Assembly: GCF_029027965.1 (NCBI RefSeq)
Contig: NZ_CP119082.1
Location: 2,274,001 to 2,338,000 of the forward strand
Origin: Paracoccus sp. S3-43
Lineage (GTDB): Bacteria; Pseudomonadota; Alphaproteobacteria; Rhodobacterales; Rhodobacteraceae
Length of the DNA: 64,000 nucleotides
Direction of reading: 5' to 3'
Every line of letters starts with the position of its first letter. Position 1 is the first letter of the stretch. Below the pieces are notes generated by a model that searched no databases, was not told where the DNA came from, and worked only from the letters and a program-made list of their open reading frames with translations. A program made the translations under genes and the position numbers. Positions 50,682-61,420 of this stretch are shown here, piece by piece.

Positions 50682-51159
50682 AGCTGGCGCCCTCGGTCCC
50701 GATGCCGAAATCGGCGGCGCCGAACGAAACGCCGATCAGCGCGCCCGTCAGGGCCTGTTGCATCCTGTGTTCACCGGCATGGACCCGGCTGGCCGCCGTC
50801 AGGCCCGCCGCGCCGTAAAGCCCGATCCCCGCCGCCCGGTCGTCGGGAAAGCACTTGCCCGCCAGGTCGGCCGCGCCGAAGGCCGCCGACGCGGAATGGC
50901 CCGAGGGAAAGCCCCGCCCCTCTCCGTTCGGCCTGACCGAGATCGGCGTGCCGTCCAGCCAGGTCTTCAGGCCCAGCACCATGACGGCTTGCAGGGCGCC
51001 CCGGATCGCGAAATCCTCCAGCCGGTCGTCGCGGGCAGCGCAGACGGCGGCGGCCAGCGGCAGGCCGTATTTCATCGCGGTGCCGAAATCCTCGAACGGG
51101 TCGGCGGCTGCGGGCTGGGCCAGACTCGCCGCAAGGGCCGCGACGGGCAGGATCTTCAA
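50659..51159 (-). CDS. PAP2-superfamily phosphatase, secreted
   Basis: 166 residues. A signal peptide (MKILPVAALAASLAQPAAA) is followed by the acid phosphatase motifs: Lys and Arg in LKTWLDGTPISVRP, GFPSGHSASAAF, and ASRVHAGEHR with the second His. It is short for the family. The start overlaps the cytochrome gene's stop (ATGA). Likely periplasmic; the substrate (lipid phosphate or small phosphoester) is unknown. Confidence 0.87.
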   Translation of the reverse strand: MKILPVAALAASLAQPAAADPFEDFGTAMKYGLPLAAAVCAARDDRLEDFAIRGALQAVMVLGLKTWLDGTPISVRPNGEGRGFPSGHSASAAFGAADLAGKCFPDDRAAGIGLYGAAGLTAASRVHAGEHRMQQALTGALIGVSFGAADFGIGTEGASFSVGMRF

Positions 51160-51566
51160 CGCTGCATCGCCTCGACATATTCCATCAGCGCCACCAGCCG
51201 CACCGGGGTGGGCGTCAGCACGCCGTCGCCCGCGTCATAGGGGATGGTCGGTCCGTCCAGCAGGTCGCCGAATTCCGGCATCGGCGATTCGCTGCGCCCC
51301 GGCGTGAAGCCGTAGATATGGCCCATCACCTGAAGGCGCGGGAAGACGCCGCCGTTCTCGGCGGCCACGCGGGTCAGGTCGACCGGATGCGGCACCATCC
51401 CCTCGGCCGCCGGGCCGTCGCCATGGCCGGTGGGGCCGTGGCAATCCACGCAGAGCGTGTTGAAATCATTGCGCGCGCGGGCCTGGTCGGTCGGGGTGGG
51501 CGCGCAGGCGGCGATCACGCCCGCCATCGCCAGTCCGGTCAGGGCCGCCCCATATATCGCCTTCAT
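51156..51566 (-). CDS. Cytochrome c-type lipoprotein
   Basis: 136 residues. The N-terminal signal ends with a lipobox-like VIAAC, then one haem c site CVDCH in FNTLCVDCHGPTGHGDG; a Met ligand candidate lies in GRSESPMPEF or YVEAMQR. Resembles small mono-haem cytochromes used as electron carriers. The start at 51566 gives a proper signal peptide; the longer frame adds nine residues without support. It is coupled to the PAP2 gene. Confidence 0.87.
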   Translation of the reverse strand: MKAIYGAALTGLAMAGVIAACAPTPTDQARARNDFNTLCVDCHGPTGHGDGPAAEGMVPHPVDLTRVAAENGGVFPRLQVMGHIYGFTPGRSESPMPEFGDLLDGPTIPYDAGDGVLTPTPVRLVALMEYVEAMQR

Positions 51567-51613
51567 CGCTGCCTCTCTGGTTGCTTTCGGCAAGTTTGCC
51601 CCGGCGGGATGCC

Positions 51614-52285
51614 TCAGGCAACCGCCGCGTTCAGGCCGATCACCCGGTCCATCCGGGCGGCAAGGCCATGGTTGTGGGTGGCGATCAGCGCCGCCAGCCC
51701 GGTGTCGCGGACCAGGGCCATCAGCATGTCGAACACCCGGTCGGACGTTTCGGGGTCCAAGTTGCCGGTCGGCTCGTCCGCCAGCAGCAGGCTGGGCGCA
51801 TTGGCAAGCGCGCGGCAGAAGGCCACCCGCTGCTGTTCGCCCCCCGACAGTTGCGCCGGGCGGTGATCGGCGCGCGCCGACAGGCCGACCCGGCCCAACA
51901 GGTCGGCGGCGCGGGCGGCGGCATCGCGGTGGGCCACGCCATTGGCAAGCTGCGGCAGGACGATGTTTTCGGCCGCGCTGAATTCCGGCAGCAGGTGGTG
52001 GAACTGATAGACGAAGCCCAGCTCGCGCCGCCGCGCCTCGGTCCGGGGCCTGTCGGGCAGGCCGGTCATGTCGCGCCCGTTCAGGATCACCCGGCCCGCA
52101 TCGGGCGTGTCCAGCAGCCCGGCGATATGCAGCAGCGTCGATTTCCCCGCCCCCGAGGGCGCGACAAGGGCCACCACCTCGCCCCGCGCCACCGTCAGAT
52201 CCAGGCCGCGCAGCACCTCGACCGGGGCGGGACCGCCCTTGCCATAGGTCTTGCCGACCGCTTCCAGCCGCAGCACCTCATTCAT
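51614..52285 (-). CDS. lolD: Lipoprotein-releasing ABC transporter ATPase
   Basis: Drives release of outer-membrane lipoproteins from the inner membrane with LolC/E. It is 223 residues: [38 protein letters not shown] and [12 protein letters not shown]. The first residues ([13 protein letters not shown]) include the typical Lol insertion for a short N-terminal strand. It overlaps lolC by eight bases. Confidence 0.93.
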   Translation of the reverse strand: MNEVLRLEAVGKTYGKGGPAPVEVLRGLDLTVARGEVVALVAPSGAGKSTLLHIAGLLDTPDAGRVILNGRDMTGLPDRPRTEARRRELGFVYQFHHLLPEFSAAENIVLPQLANGVAHRDAAARAADLLGRVGLSARADHRPAQLSGGEQQRVAFCRALANAPSLLLADEPTGNLDPETSDRVFDMLMALVRDTGLAALIATHNHGLAARMDRVIGLNAAVA

Positions 52286-53579
52286 AGCGCAGCGCCTCGA
52301 CCGGGTTCATGCGCGCGGCCCGGCGCGCGGGGAAGATGGTGACGACGAAGGACAGCACCAGCGACAGGGCCACCGCGCGGAAGATGTCCCAGGCCCGCAA
52401 CTCGGCCGGCAGGCGATAGATGCCGCGCACCTCGGGCTGCCAGGCGCCGCCGCCGGTCAGCGCGTTCAGCGCCGCCATGATGCCGTCCACGTTCAGCGCC
52501 AGAAGCACCCCCAGGATCACGCCCGCGATGGTGCCGATGATCCCGGTGAAGGCGCCGCAGAGGAAGAACACCCGCAGCACCGCGCCCTCGGTCAGGCCCA
52601 TGGTGCGCAAAATGCCGATGTCACGGCCCTTGTTCTTGACCAGCATGATCAGGCCGGACGTGATGTTCATCGACGCGATCAGCACCAGCACCGACAGGAT
52701 CACGAACATCACGTCATCCTCCATGTCCAGCGCCGCCAGGAAACTGCCGGAACTGTCGCGCCAGTTCCAGACCTGCGCCCCCTCGCCCGCCGCCGCCAGC
52801 AGAGGCAGGGTCCAGTCGTCCACCTGTTCGGGGTGGGTCACGAAGACCTCGATCTCGTCCGCGACACCCTCTCGGTTGAAATAGGATTGCGCCTCGGCCA
52901 TCGGCATATAGATGCGGGTGCGGTCGATGTCGTATCGCCCGGCGCTGAAGATATAGGTCACCTCATAGGCCTTGACGCGCGGCGTGGTGCCTATGGCGGT
53001 GCGCGCGCCTTCGGGGGCGATCAGGCGGATCCGGTCGCCCAGGCCCACCGCCAGTTCGCGCGCGATGCCCGAGCCGATGGCGATGCCCCGGTCGAAATCC
53101 TCAAGACTGCCGACCGAGGTCGCCGGATCCACGATCCGCGGCATTGCCTTGAGATTGTCGAGGCTTATGCCGAAAACCTCGGCCACGTTCGAGCTGTCGT
53201 TGGCGGTCGCCATGACCTGTCCGCGCACCACCGGCGCGGTGCGGGTGACGCCCGGAACCTGCGCCAGCCTGGCGGCCATCGCGTCGTAATCGGCCATCCG
53301 GCCCGGCACCACATAGACGTCGTCGGTGAAGTCGTTGGTGATCCGCTGCGGCGCCATATAGACGGTCGTATGAGCGTTCGCCCCCAGGATCGTGTCCACG
53401 AATTCCGCCCGGAACCCCGCCCGCACCGCCAGCGTGGCGATCAGCGCCATCACCCCCAGGGCGATGCCGATCAGGCTGATCCAGGTCATCACGCTGACGC
53501 CCCCTTCCGCCCGGCGGGCGCGCAGGTATCGCCAGGCGATCAGGAACTCGTATCGAGAGAACGGTCGGGGGTTGGCCAT
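52278..53579 (-). CDS. lolC: Lipoprotein-releasing ABC transporter permease
   Basis: 433 residues with a LolC/LolE layout: an N-terminal helix ([20 protein letters not shown]), a large periplasmic domain, and three C-terminal helices with the [20 protein letters not shown] coupling segment. PSR-type start [17 protein letters not shown] is typical. Only one lolC/E gene is present, as usual in alphaproteobacteria. The start at 53579 follows from family similarity; the frame extends upstream through a repeat copy. Confidence 0.93.
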   Translation of the reverse strand: MANPRPFSRYEFLIAWRYLRARRAEGGVSVMTWISLIGIALGVMALIATLAVRAGFRAEFVDTILGANAHTTVYMAPQRITNDFTDDVYVVPGRMADYDAMAARLAQVPGVTRTAPVVRGQVMATANDSSNVAEVFGISLDNLKAMPRIVDPATSVGSLEDFDRGIAIGSGIARELAVGLGDRIRLIAPEGARTAIGTTPRVKAYEVTYIFSAGRYDIDRTRIYMPMAEAQSYFNREGVADEIEVFVTHPEQVDDWTLPLLAAAGEGAQVWNWRDSSGSFLAALDMEDDVMFVILSVLVLIASMNITSGLIMLVKNKGRDIGILRTMGLTEGAVLRVFFLCGAFTGIIGTIAGVILGVLLALNVDGIMAALNALTGGGAWQPEVRGIYRLPAELRAWDIFRAVALSLVLSFVVTIFPARRAARMNPVEALRYE

Positions 53580-53647
53580 CGGGACGCCTTGATTTTGCGC
53601 CCGGAACCTGACCGGACGCCGCGCGAAGATCAAGCCGACAAAGGCGT

Positions 53648-53692
53648 GAGGGGCTTCTTCTTCACTCAAATATCCATCTTGCGACAGGGGCC
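53648..53692 (-). repeat. Intergenic repeat copy 6 (GATATTT core, minus strand)
   Basis: On the minus strand CCCCTGTCGCAAGATGGATATTTGAG in order, then TGAAGAAGAAGCCCC. It lies between divergent lolC and radA, unlike the other copies, and has no obvious hairpin. Confidence 0.5.
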
Positions 53693-53713
53693 GCCAGGTG
53701 CCACATCGGCCCC

Positions 53714-55078
<1,365 letters not shown>

Positions 55079-55120
55079 AGTGCTTGACTTGAAACCATAA
55101 CCGGCGCGAGGGGCAGTTCC

Positions 55121-55717
55121 ATGGACGGTTTCACGATTATCGACGCGGTGGTGGCTGCGGTCATCATCCTTTCGGCCATCCTGGCCTGGTCGCGCGGCTT
55201 CGTGCGCGAATCGCTGGCGATCCTGGGCTGGATCGGCGCGGCCATCCTGGCCTTCATCTTCGCCGCCGCCATGCGCCCGCTGATCGCGCAGCTTCCGGTG
55301 CTGGACCGTTTCCTGGGCGACAGTTGCGAGCTTGCCACGATCGCCGGTTTCGCCGTGGTCTTCGCCCTGGCGCTTGTGGTGTTTTCCATCATCACGCCGC
55401 TGTTTTCCTCGGTGGTGCAGCGGTCCGCGCTTGGCGGGGTCGATCAGGGCATGGGCTTCCTGTTCGGCGTGGCGCGCGGCATCCTGCTGGTCGCCATCGC
55501 CTTCATCGTCTATGACCGCGTGATGACAAGCCAGCAGGTCGCGGTCGTGGAAAACAGCCGGTCCGCCCAGGTGTTCGAACGGATGCGCGGGCAGTTGGAC
55601 AGTCAGGTTCCCGACGACGCGCCGGGCTGGATCGTCAGCCGCTACGAGCAGATGGTGGCGGGCTGCACGGCTGCCTCCACGCCCTCGGCCCAGGAAACCC
55701 CGCCTGCCGCGAACTGA
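55121..55717 (+). CDS. cvpA: CvpA family membrane protein
   Basis: 198 residues with four hydrophobic segments: DAVVAAVIILSAILAWSRG, ILGWIGAAILAFIFAAAM, LATIAGFAVVFALALVVFS and GFLFGVARGILLVAIAFIV. The first loop SRGFVRESL is the family motif. CvpA was named for colicin V production and stands before purF in many genomes, as here (137 bases). Its C terminus is hydrophilic. Confidence 0.9.
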   Translation: MDGFTIIDAVVAAVIILSAILAWSRGFVRESLAILGWIGAAILAFIFAAAMRPLIAQLPVLDRFLGDSCELATIAGFAVVFALALVVFSIITPLFSSVVQRSALGGVDQGMGFLFGVARGILLVAIAFIVYDRVMTSQQVAVVENSRSAQVFERMRGQLDSQVPDDAPGWIVSRYEQMVAGCTAASTPSAQETPPAAN

Positions 55718-55854
55718 TGCAGGGGCCGCATGGCTGTCCTGTGCATGACGCTTCGATGACGAAAATCCGCCCCTGCCGCGCCGTGGGGGCGTGACTTTGG
55801 GACGCACCCGCACTACATGGGGCGTGACAGCCCAAAGCCATTCAGGATGCCGCG

Positions 55855-57345
55855 ATGAAACCCTTCCTGGCCCATCCGTTCGATTCGGACCGCCTGCACG
55901 AGGAATGCGGCATTTTCGGGGCCATCGGCGTCGTCGATGCCTCGAACTTCGTGGCCCTGGGCCTGCATGCCTTGCAGCATCGCGGGCAAGAGGCAGGCGG
56001 CATCGTCGCCCACGACCCGGAAAGCGGCTTCAACAGCGCCCACCGCTTCGGCTATGTCCGCGACAACTTCACCAAGGCCGATGTGATGGCGACCCTGCCG
56101 GGGCCGCTGGCCATCGGCCATGTGCGCTATTCCACCGCCGGGACCAAGGCCGCCACCGCGATCCGCGACGTGCAGCCCTTTTTCGGCGAGTTCCACATGG
56201 GCGGCTGCGCCATCGCCCATAACGGCAACATCACCAACGCCGCCGCCCTGCGCCGCGAGTTGATCGAGCGCGGCTCGATCTTCCAGTCCTCCAGCGACAG
56301 CGAATGCATCATCCACCTGATGGCGCGGTCGATCCAGCGCAACATCCCCGAACGGATGAAGGACGCGTTGCGCCGGATCGAGGGCGCGTTTTCCGTGATC
56401 GCCATGACGCGGACCAAGCTGATCGGCGTGCGTGATCCGCTGGGCGTGCGCCCGCTGGTGCTGGGCAAGGTCGGCGACGACGGCTTCGTGCTGGCGTCGG
56501 AAACCTGCGCGCTGGACATCATCGGCGCCGATTTCCTGCGCGAGATCGAGCCGGGCGAGATGGTGGTGATCTCGCGCGGCGAGGTCGAAAGCTCGCGTCC
56601 CTTCGGACCCTCCACCGGCCGTTTCTGCATCTTCGAGCATGTCTATTTCTCGCGCCCCGATTCGATCATCGGCGGGCGGTCGGTCTATGAAACCCGCCGC
56701 CAGATCGGCGTGGAACTGGCCCGCGAGGCGCCCATCGAGGCCGATCTGGTCTGCCCGGTCCCCGACAGCGGCACGCCCGCCGCCATCGGCTATGCCCAGG
56801 AATCGGGCATCCCCTATGGCATGGGGATCATCCGCAACCAGTATATGGGCCGGACCTTCATCGAGCCGACCGAGCAGATCCGCAACATGGGCGTGCGGTT
56901 GAAGCTGAACGTGAACCGGTCGCTGATCGCGGGCAAGCGGGTGGTGCTGGTGGACGATTCGGTGGTGCGCGGCACGACCAGCCGCAAGATCAAGGACATG
57001 ATCCTGGATGCCGGCGCGGCCGAGGTGCATTTTCGCATCGCCTCGCCGCCCACCGCCTGGCCGTGCTTTTATGGCGTGGACACGCCCGACCGCGACAAGC
57101 TGCTGGCCGCGAACATGACGCCCGAGGAGATGCGCGACTGGATCGGCGTGGACAGCTTGGCCTTCGTGTCGCTGGACGGCCTCTATCGCGCCGTGGGCGA
57201 GGCGCAGGGCCGCAACAATGCCCGCCCGCAATATTGCGACGCCTGCTTTTCCGGCGATTATCCGGTGGCGCCCTTCGATCAGTTGGAGCGCGGCTTCCGC
57301 ATGAAGGCCGGCTCCGAGACGGCGATGAACGAGGCGGCGGAATAA
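55855..57345 (+). CDS. purF: Amidophosphoribosyltransferase
   Basis: First committed step of purine synthesis: PRPP and glutamine to phosphoribosylamine. It is 496 residues. A short propeptide precedes Cys18 in LHEECGIFGAIGV, the Ntn glutaminase nucleophile. Further motifs are HRGQEAGGIVAHD, GHVRYSTAGTK, and the PRTase site RVVLVDDSVVRGTTSRKI. The end sequence ARPQYCDACFSGDYPV is conserved. Confidence 0.97.
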   Translation: MKPFLAHPFDSDRLHEECGIFGAIGVVDASNFVALGLHALQHRGQEAGGIVAHDPESGFNSAHRFGYVRDNFTKADVMATLPGPLAIGHVRYSTAGTKAATAIRDVQPFFGEFHMGGCAIAHNGNITNAAALRRELIERGSIFQSSSDSECIIHLMARSIQRNIPERMKDALRRIEGAFSVIAMTRTKLIGVRDPLGVRPLVLGKVGDDGFVLASETCALDIIGADFLREIEPGEMVVISRGEVESSRPFGPSTGRFCIFEHVYFSRPDSIIGGRSVYETRRQIGVELAREAPIEADLVCPVPDSGTPAAIGYAQESGIPYGMGIIRNQYMGRTFIEPTEQIRNMGVRLKLNVNRSLIAGKRVVLVDDSVVRGTTSRKIKDMILDAGAAEVHFRIASPPTAWPCFYGVDTPDRDKLLAANMTPEEMRDWIGVDSLAFVSLDGLYRAVGEAQGRNNARPQYCDACFSGDYPVAPFDQLERGFRMKAGSETAMNEAAE

Positions 57346-57398
57346 GCCGGGGGCGCTTCGCCCCCCGGACCCCCCGAAGATATTTAGGTGAAGACGAA
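57346..57398 (+). repeat. Intergenic repeat copy 5 (GATATTT core)
   Basis: GCCGGGGGCGCTTCGCCCCC folds on itself (GGGGGCG/CGCCCCC), then GGACCCCCCGAAGATATTTA and GGTGAAGACGAA. It lies between convergent purF and the Nudix gene; its last bases touch the TAA that ends the Nudix frame beyond the amber codon. Confidence 0.6.
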
Positions 57399-57473
57399 TT
57401 AGCGGACGATCCGTTCCAGCGGGTCATACCAGGCGGCGTGCTGGCCCCAGACCGCGCGGGCCAGGGTGTCGGG

Positions 57474-57839
57474 CTAGTGGCGCAGGGCGCGGAGATCGGC
57501 GCGGGTCGCCCATAGGACGCGGTTCACCACGCCTTCGGGGTCGTTCAGCGTGACCGGGCTGTCATCCGCCAGTCTGGCGCGGAAGATCAGGTCGATCTGG
57601 TGGAAGCCGCCTGTGGGGTCATGGAATTCGTTCACCAGGATCGGCGCGCCGACGGCAATTGTCAGGCCGGTTTCCTCGGCCACTTCGCGGATCAGGTTTT
57701 CCGGCAGGGACTGGCCGGGTTCGACCCCGCCGCCGGGCAGGCACCACAGGTCGTATTTCCGCCCGGCATAGGCGTTGACCATCAGCAGCCGGTCGTCCCG
57801 CAGGATCGCGGCGCGGACGGCCAGCCGGGGCGGTTTCAC
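57474..57839 (-). CDS. Nudix hydrolase, cut short by an in-frame amber codon
   Basis: 121 residues from a GTG at 57839 that overlaps the purK stop (GTGA). The Nudix box is GGGVEPGQSLPENLIREV-AEETGL; the first conserved Glu is replaced by Gln, while the REVAEE metal ligands remain. The frame stops at TAG (57474-57476) after LRALRH, but 24 further sense codons follow in frame (PDTLARAVWGQHAAWYDPLE, IVR) to a TAA at 57399-57401. That tail resembles the normal end of such proteins, so a Lys or Gln codon probably became TAG. The full gene would be 57399-57839. Confidence 0.8.
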   Translation of the reverse strand: MKPPRLAVRAAILRDDRLLMVNAYAGRKYDLWCLPGGGVEPGQSLPENLIREVAEETGLTIAVGAPILVNEFHDPTGGFHQIDLIFRARLADDSPVTLNDPEGVVNRVLWATRADLRALRH

Positions 57840-58870
57840 CGGATGATCCTGTTGACATGCCCCATCTTGCGCCCCGGTCGCGGCGCGCCCTTGCCATACA
57901 GGTGGATCTGCGTGTCCGGCGCCTTCAGCAGGTCGGGGACGCGGTCCAGGTCGTCGCCGATCAGGTTCTCCATCACCACATCGGCGTAGCGGCGGCCGTC
58001 GCCCAGCGGCAGGCCCGCGACCGCGCGGATATGCTGTTCGAACTGGTCCACGGCGCAGCCCGCCTGGGTCCAGTGGCCGGAATTATGGACGCGCGGCGCG
58101 ATCTCGTTCACGATCAGGCCCTGCGGGGTCACGAACAGCTCGACCCCCATGACACCGATGTAATCCAGCGCATTGGCGATGCGCGCGGCGATCAGAACCG
58201 CGTCGGTCGTCACCTTGCCGGGCAGGCCGCAGGGGACGGTGGTGGTGCGCAGGATGCCGCCGTCGTGGACGTTCAGGCCGGGGTCGAAGGCCGCGACCTG
58301 ACCGTCGGTGCCGCGGGCGATGACGACGCTGATCTCGGCGCTGAAGGTGACCAAGCCTTCCAGGACCGAGGGCGCGCCGGTCCATTCGGCCGGACCGTCG
58401 CCGACACGGATCTGTCCCTTGCCGTCATAGCCCATGCGGCGGGTCTTGAGGATCGAGGGGCGGCCGATCCGGGTGATGGCGGGGTCGAGATCGGCCTGTT
58501 CGGGCACGTCCGCGAAGGGGGCGGTCGCCAGCCCGATCTCGTTCAAAAAGGTCTTTTCGGTCAGTCGGTCCTGCGACACCGCCAGGGCGCGGCGGTTGGG
58601 CCGGATCGGGCGCAGGCTTTCAAGCAGGTCGAGCGCCGATGTCGGCACGTTCTCGAACTCATAGGTGATCACGTCCACGCTGTCGGCGAAGGCGCGGAGC
58701 GCGGCCTGATCCTCGTAGGGCGCGGTCGTCACCCGCCAGGCCACGTCGCCCGCAGGCGCCGCGCCGGGTTCATAGATGTGGCAGCGCAGGCCCAGGCGGC
58801 TGGCCGCGACCGACAGCATCCGGCCCAGCTGACCGCCGCCCAGGATGCCGATGGTCCGGATGTCACTCAT
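57836..58870 (-). CDS. purK: N5-carboxyaminoimidazole ribonucleotide synthase
   Basis: An ATP-grasp enzyme making N5-CAIR from AIR, bicarbonate and ATP. It is 344 residues: [44 protein letters not shown], and the C-terminal [18 protein letters not shown]. The start at 58870 ([10 protein letters not shown]) overlaps purE by eight bases. Confidence 0.95.
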   Translation of the reverse strand: MSDIRTIGILGGGQLGRMLSVAASRLGLRCHIYEPGAAPAGDVAWRVTTAPYEDQAALRAFADSVDVITYEFENVPTSALDLLESLRPIRPNRRALAVSQDRLTEKTFLNEIGLATAPFADVPEQADLDPAITRIGRPSILKTRRMGYDGKGQIRVGDGPAEWTGAPSVLEGLVTFSAEISVVIARGTDGQVAAFDPGLNVHDGGILRTTTVPCGLPGKVTTDAVLIAARIANALDYIGVMGVELFVTPQGLIVNEIAPRVHNSGHWTQAGCAVDQFEQHIRAVAGLPLGDGRRYADVVMENLIGDDLDRVPDLLKAPDTQIHLYGKGAPRPGRKMGHVNRIIR

Positions 58871-59348
58871 CGCGCGGCTCCTCGGGGATGGAATCGGACA
58901 GCGCGTGACGCCAGGCATCCAGCCGAAGCGCAAGGGCCGGGTCGGACAGCGCCAGGATCCCCGCCGCCATCAGTCCGGCATTGGCCGCGCCCGCCGCGCC
59001 GATGGCCATCGTGGCGACCGGATAGCCCCTGGGCATCTGCACGATGGAATAGAGCGAATCGACCCCGGACAGCGCCTTGGTCTGGACCGGCACGCCGATC
59101 ACCGGCAGCCGCGTCTTGGATGCCATCATGCCCGGCAGATGCGCAGCCCCCCCGGCGCCCGCGATGATCACCCGCAGCCCGCGTTCCACGGCGGTCTTGC
59201 CGTAAAGCCACAGCCGGTCGGGGGTGCGGTGCGCGCTGACGATCCGGGCTTCGTAACCGATCCCCAGGTCGTCCAGGATCGCCGCGGCCTCGCGCATGGT
59301 CGGCCAATCGGACTGGCTGCCCATGACGATTCCCACAGGTTTGTCCAT
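58863..59348 (-). CDS. purE: N5-carboxyaminoimidazole ribonucleotide mutase
   Basis: Converts N5-CAIR to CAIR. It is 161 residues: [46 protein letters not shown] and [19 protein letters not shown] are all canonical. Two ATG codons lie at 59351 and 59348; the second is better spaced from GGGGG. Operon purE-purK-Nudix. Confidence 0.95.
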   Translation of the reverse strand: MDKPVGIVMGSQSDWPTMREAAAILDDLGIGYEARIVSAHRTPDRLWLYGKTAVERGLRVIIAGAGGAAHLPGMMASKTRLPVIGVPVQTKALSGVDSLYSIVQMPRGYPVATMAIGAAGAANAGLMAAGILALSDPALALRLDAWRHALSDSIPEEPRDE

Positions 59349-59402
59349 CATTATCCCCCGCATCTGCCCGCCTGCCATAGCGCGGGGGGCGCGTCGCCGC
59401 AA

Positions 59403-59621
59403 TCAGGCGATGATGTCGGGGGTGATCTCATCCTCCAGCCGGGCGATCTGGTCCTTCAGCACCAGCTTCTGCTTCTTCAGCCGTTGCAGCGCCAGCGAGG
59501 ATGTCAGTTGCTGGGCCGACAGCGCCGCAATCGCCTCGTCCAGGTCGCGATGTTCGCAGCGCAGCGCCGCCAGCTTGGCGCGGGCGATTTCGTCATGGGA
59601 CATTTCGTGGTGCATGTTCAT
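59403..59621 (-). CDS. YdcH-like protein (DUF465)
   Basis: 72 residues, an all-helical hairpin: HDEIARAKLAALRCEHRDLD, then LQRLKKQKLVLKDQIARLED, the DUF465 pattern of two charged helices. Function unknown. ATG at 59621 or an internal one at 59603. It lies 54 bases before purE on the same strand. Confidence 0.85.
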   Translation of the reverse strand: MNMHHEMSHDEIARAKLAALRCEHRDLDEAIAALSAQQLTSSLALQRLKKQKLVLKDQIARLEDEITPDIIA

Positions 59622-59661
59622 CTGGCTTGCCCGGCTGGACGCGAATGGTCTTCGCATCGAC

Positions 59662-59691
59662 TATAATCGTTAGCAGGGCGCATGTTAACAA
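59662..59691 (-). promoter_or_regulatory. Possible promoter of the YdcH-like gene
   Basis: On the minus strand TTGTTA (59686-59691), an 18-base spacer and ATTATA (59662-59667), about 40 bases before the start codon. Beyond this the 232-base gap to the Hsp20 gene shows nothing specific. Confidence 0.4.
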
Positions 59692-59853
59692 GATGCTTCG
59701 TTGCGCCCGGTGTCGGCCGGAATATTCCTGGCCCCGGCGGGCCTGATCCCGGACCGCCCCTTGCACGGTCCCCGCCCCGTCCACATATTGAACCCAGGCG
59801 GATTGCCGCAAACGGGGTCCGCGCCACAGTCGCTTGATGGGCAAAGGGCTGAC

Positions 59854-60264
59854 ATGACGAAGATTTCACTGGGGGCGCATCCCTATCTTCTGGGCTTCGA
59901 CCAGATCGAACGCCTAGCCGAACGGGCCGCCAAGGGGGCCGAGGGCTATCCCCCCTATAACATCGAACATATCGCCCCCGACGGGTTTCGGATCACGCTG
60001 GCCGTCGCCGGCTTCGCCGAGCCGGACCTGTCCGTCACGACCGAAGACCGGCAGCTTGTCATCCGCGGCCGGATGGCGGAACCGGACAGGGACCGCGTGT
60101 TCCTGCACCGGGGCATCGCCGCCCGCGCCTTCCAGCGCAGCTTCGTTCTGGCCGACGGGGTCGAGGTCGAGGCCGCGACCATCGAAAACGGACTGCTGCA
60201 TGTGGATCTGAAGCGTGTGCAGCCCCGGCAGATCGTCCAGACCATTCCGATCAGCCGCAAGTAA
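59854..60264 (+). CDS. Small heat-shock protein, Hsp20/IbpA family
   Basis: 136 residues with an alpha-crystallin domain: YNIEHIAPDGFRITLAVAGF, LVIRGRM, FLHRGIAARAFQRSFVLADG and IENGLLHVDLKR. The opening LGFDQIERLAERAA is like IbpA. Holds unfolding proteins in the cytoplasm. ATG at 59854 with AAAGGG upstream. Confidence 0.93.
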   Translation: MTKISLGAHPYLLGFDQIERLAERAAKGAEGYPPYNIEHIAPDGFRITLAVAGFAEPDLSVTTEDRQLVIRGRMAEPDRDRVFLHRGIAARAFQRSFVLADGVEVEAATIENGLLHVDLKRVQPRQIVQTIPISRK

Positions 60265-60275
60265 AGGGGATCATC

Positions 60276-60503
60276 ATGGATACCAAATTCGATTTCGGCG
60301 GCAGCGACGCCGCGAAGACCGTCTATATCCGGCAGGTCGAGACCAGCACCCTGCCCGTCGAGGTCCGCAGGCAGCTCGAGGGCATCGACAGCCTCTATGC
60401 CGTCCACGACGCGGACGGCGAACGGCTGGCCCTGGTCAAGGAACGCTCATTGGCCTTCCTGCTGGCGCGCCAGAACGAACTGACGCCGGTCAGCGTCCAC
60501 TGA
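60276..60503 (+). CDS. DUF1150-family small protein
   Basis: 75 residues, acidic: VYIRQVETSTLPVEVRRQLE, then SLYAVHDADGERLALVKERS with a C-terminal FLLARQNELTPVSVH. This is the DUF1150 pattern, found behind Hsp20 genes in many Rhodobacteraceae. Starts 12 bases behind the Hsp20 gene. Confidence 0.85.
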   Translation: MDTKFDFGGSDAAKTVYIRQVETSTLPVEVRRQLEGIDSLYAVHDADGERLALVKERSLAFLLARQNELTPVSVH

Positions 60504-60565
60504 CGGCGGGCGGGTGACGGCGGGCGGGGGCCGCCCTGCCCCTCAGGACCGGGCGGCCCCCGCTG

Positions 60566-61330
60566 TCACGGGGTTTCGTCCGGCCCGATCATCCTCACCC
60601 CGATCCGGTCCTGATGGGGGCGATAGCCGTCCCGTGCGGCGGCGTCGAACAGCATCAGATGCGTGGCCCCGTGGTTGCGCGCGACCATTCCCTGCCACTG
60701 CCATTGCCCCTGCCACTGCGCGCCCTGGGGACCGGCGGGCGGGGCCACCGGCAGCGGCGCCAGGATCGCGCCGTCCGGGACATCGGCCACCACGCCCGGC
60801 AGGGGCTGGATCAGCAGGGCGGCGTTCAGATCCCGCGCCAGCCGGGCGGCGGGCGCGACCTGATCGGGCCGGTCCGGCTGGACCGCCAGCACCCGGTCCG
60901 CGCCCCTGTCGCGGAACAGCGCGCGCAGGGCGTTGGGTGTCGGACCCTGCCCCAGGCGGCGCAGCCCCTTGACCTTGCCGCCCAGCAGCACCGGATCGCC
61001 CCAGGCGTCGGTCACCGACATCACCGCCGCCACGCCGTCTTCGTCGCACAGGGCGATGTCGTCGCCGGGCTGGATCCGCGCTGCGAAATGCGCCGTCACC
61101 TGCAAGGCCAGCGGCGCCGGCCAGCCCGCCTCGGGGACGGCGTGGTGGTCGGCCTGGGTCATGTAGCCGCGCAGCGGGAAGAAGCCGCCGTTCATCAGCA
61201 GCGCCAGGTCGCCCGCCTGCCGCCCCTCCAGCCTCCAGGCGGGCAGCTTGCCGGCCTCGGCCAACAGGGCGGCGGCGGCGTCGGGCGAGACGTAAAGCTC
61301 TCGGACGGGGGAAAGATGGGGATGGGTCAT
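60566..61330 (-). CDS. ATP-sulfurylase-like protein, shortened and lacking the catalytic motif
   Basis: 254 residues against about 390 for a full sulfate adenylyltransferase. The N-terminal PUA-like domain is clear: LALLMNGGFFPLRGYMTQAD. The catalytic region is reduced: where active enzymes have QTRNPxHxxH this has AVQPDRPDQVAP, with no paired His; LLIHP-like LLIQPLPG and KNYGATH-like RNHGATHLMLF remain, but GRDHAG is lost. A Trp/Gln-rich WQGQWQWQG stretch lies between. It is probably not an ATP sulfurylase; it may bind a ligand or regulate. ATG at 61330. Confidence 0.75.
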   Translation of the reverse strand: MTHPHLSPVRELYVSPDAAAALLAEAGKLPAWRLEGRQAGDLALLMNGGFFPLRGYMTQADHHAVPEAGWPAPLALQVTAHFAARIQPGDDIALCDEDGVAAVMSVTDAWGDPVLLGGKVKGLRRLGQGPTPNALRALFRDRGADRVLAVQPDRPDQVAPAARLARDLNAALLIQPLPGVVADVPDGAILAPLPVAPPAGPQGAQWQGQWQWQGMVARNHGATHLMLFDAAARDGYRPHQDRIGVRMIGPDETP

Positions 61331-61420
61331 GGTCCCGGCCATAGCGCAGGCGGCGGCATTTGTCATCCGCGCCCGTTGGGTGTAGGGATCGGGCCGTTAA
61401 CGCCAACACACGGGGGCCGC

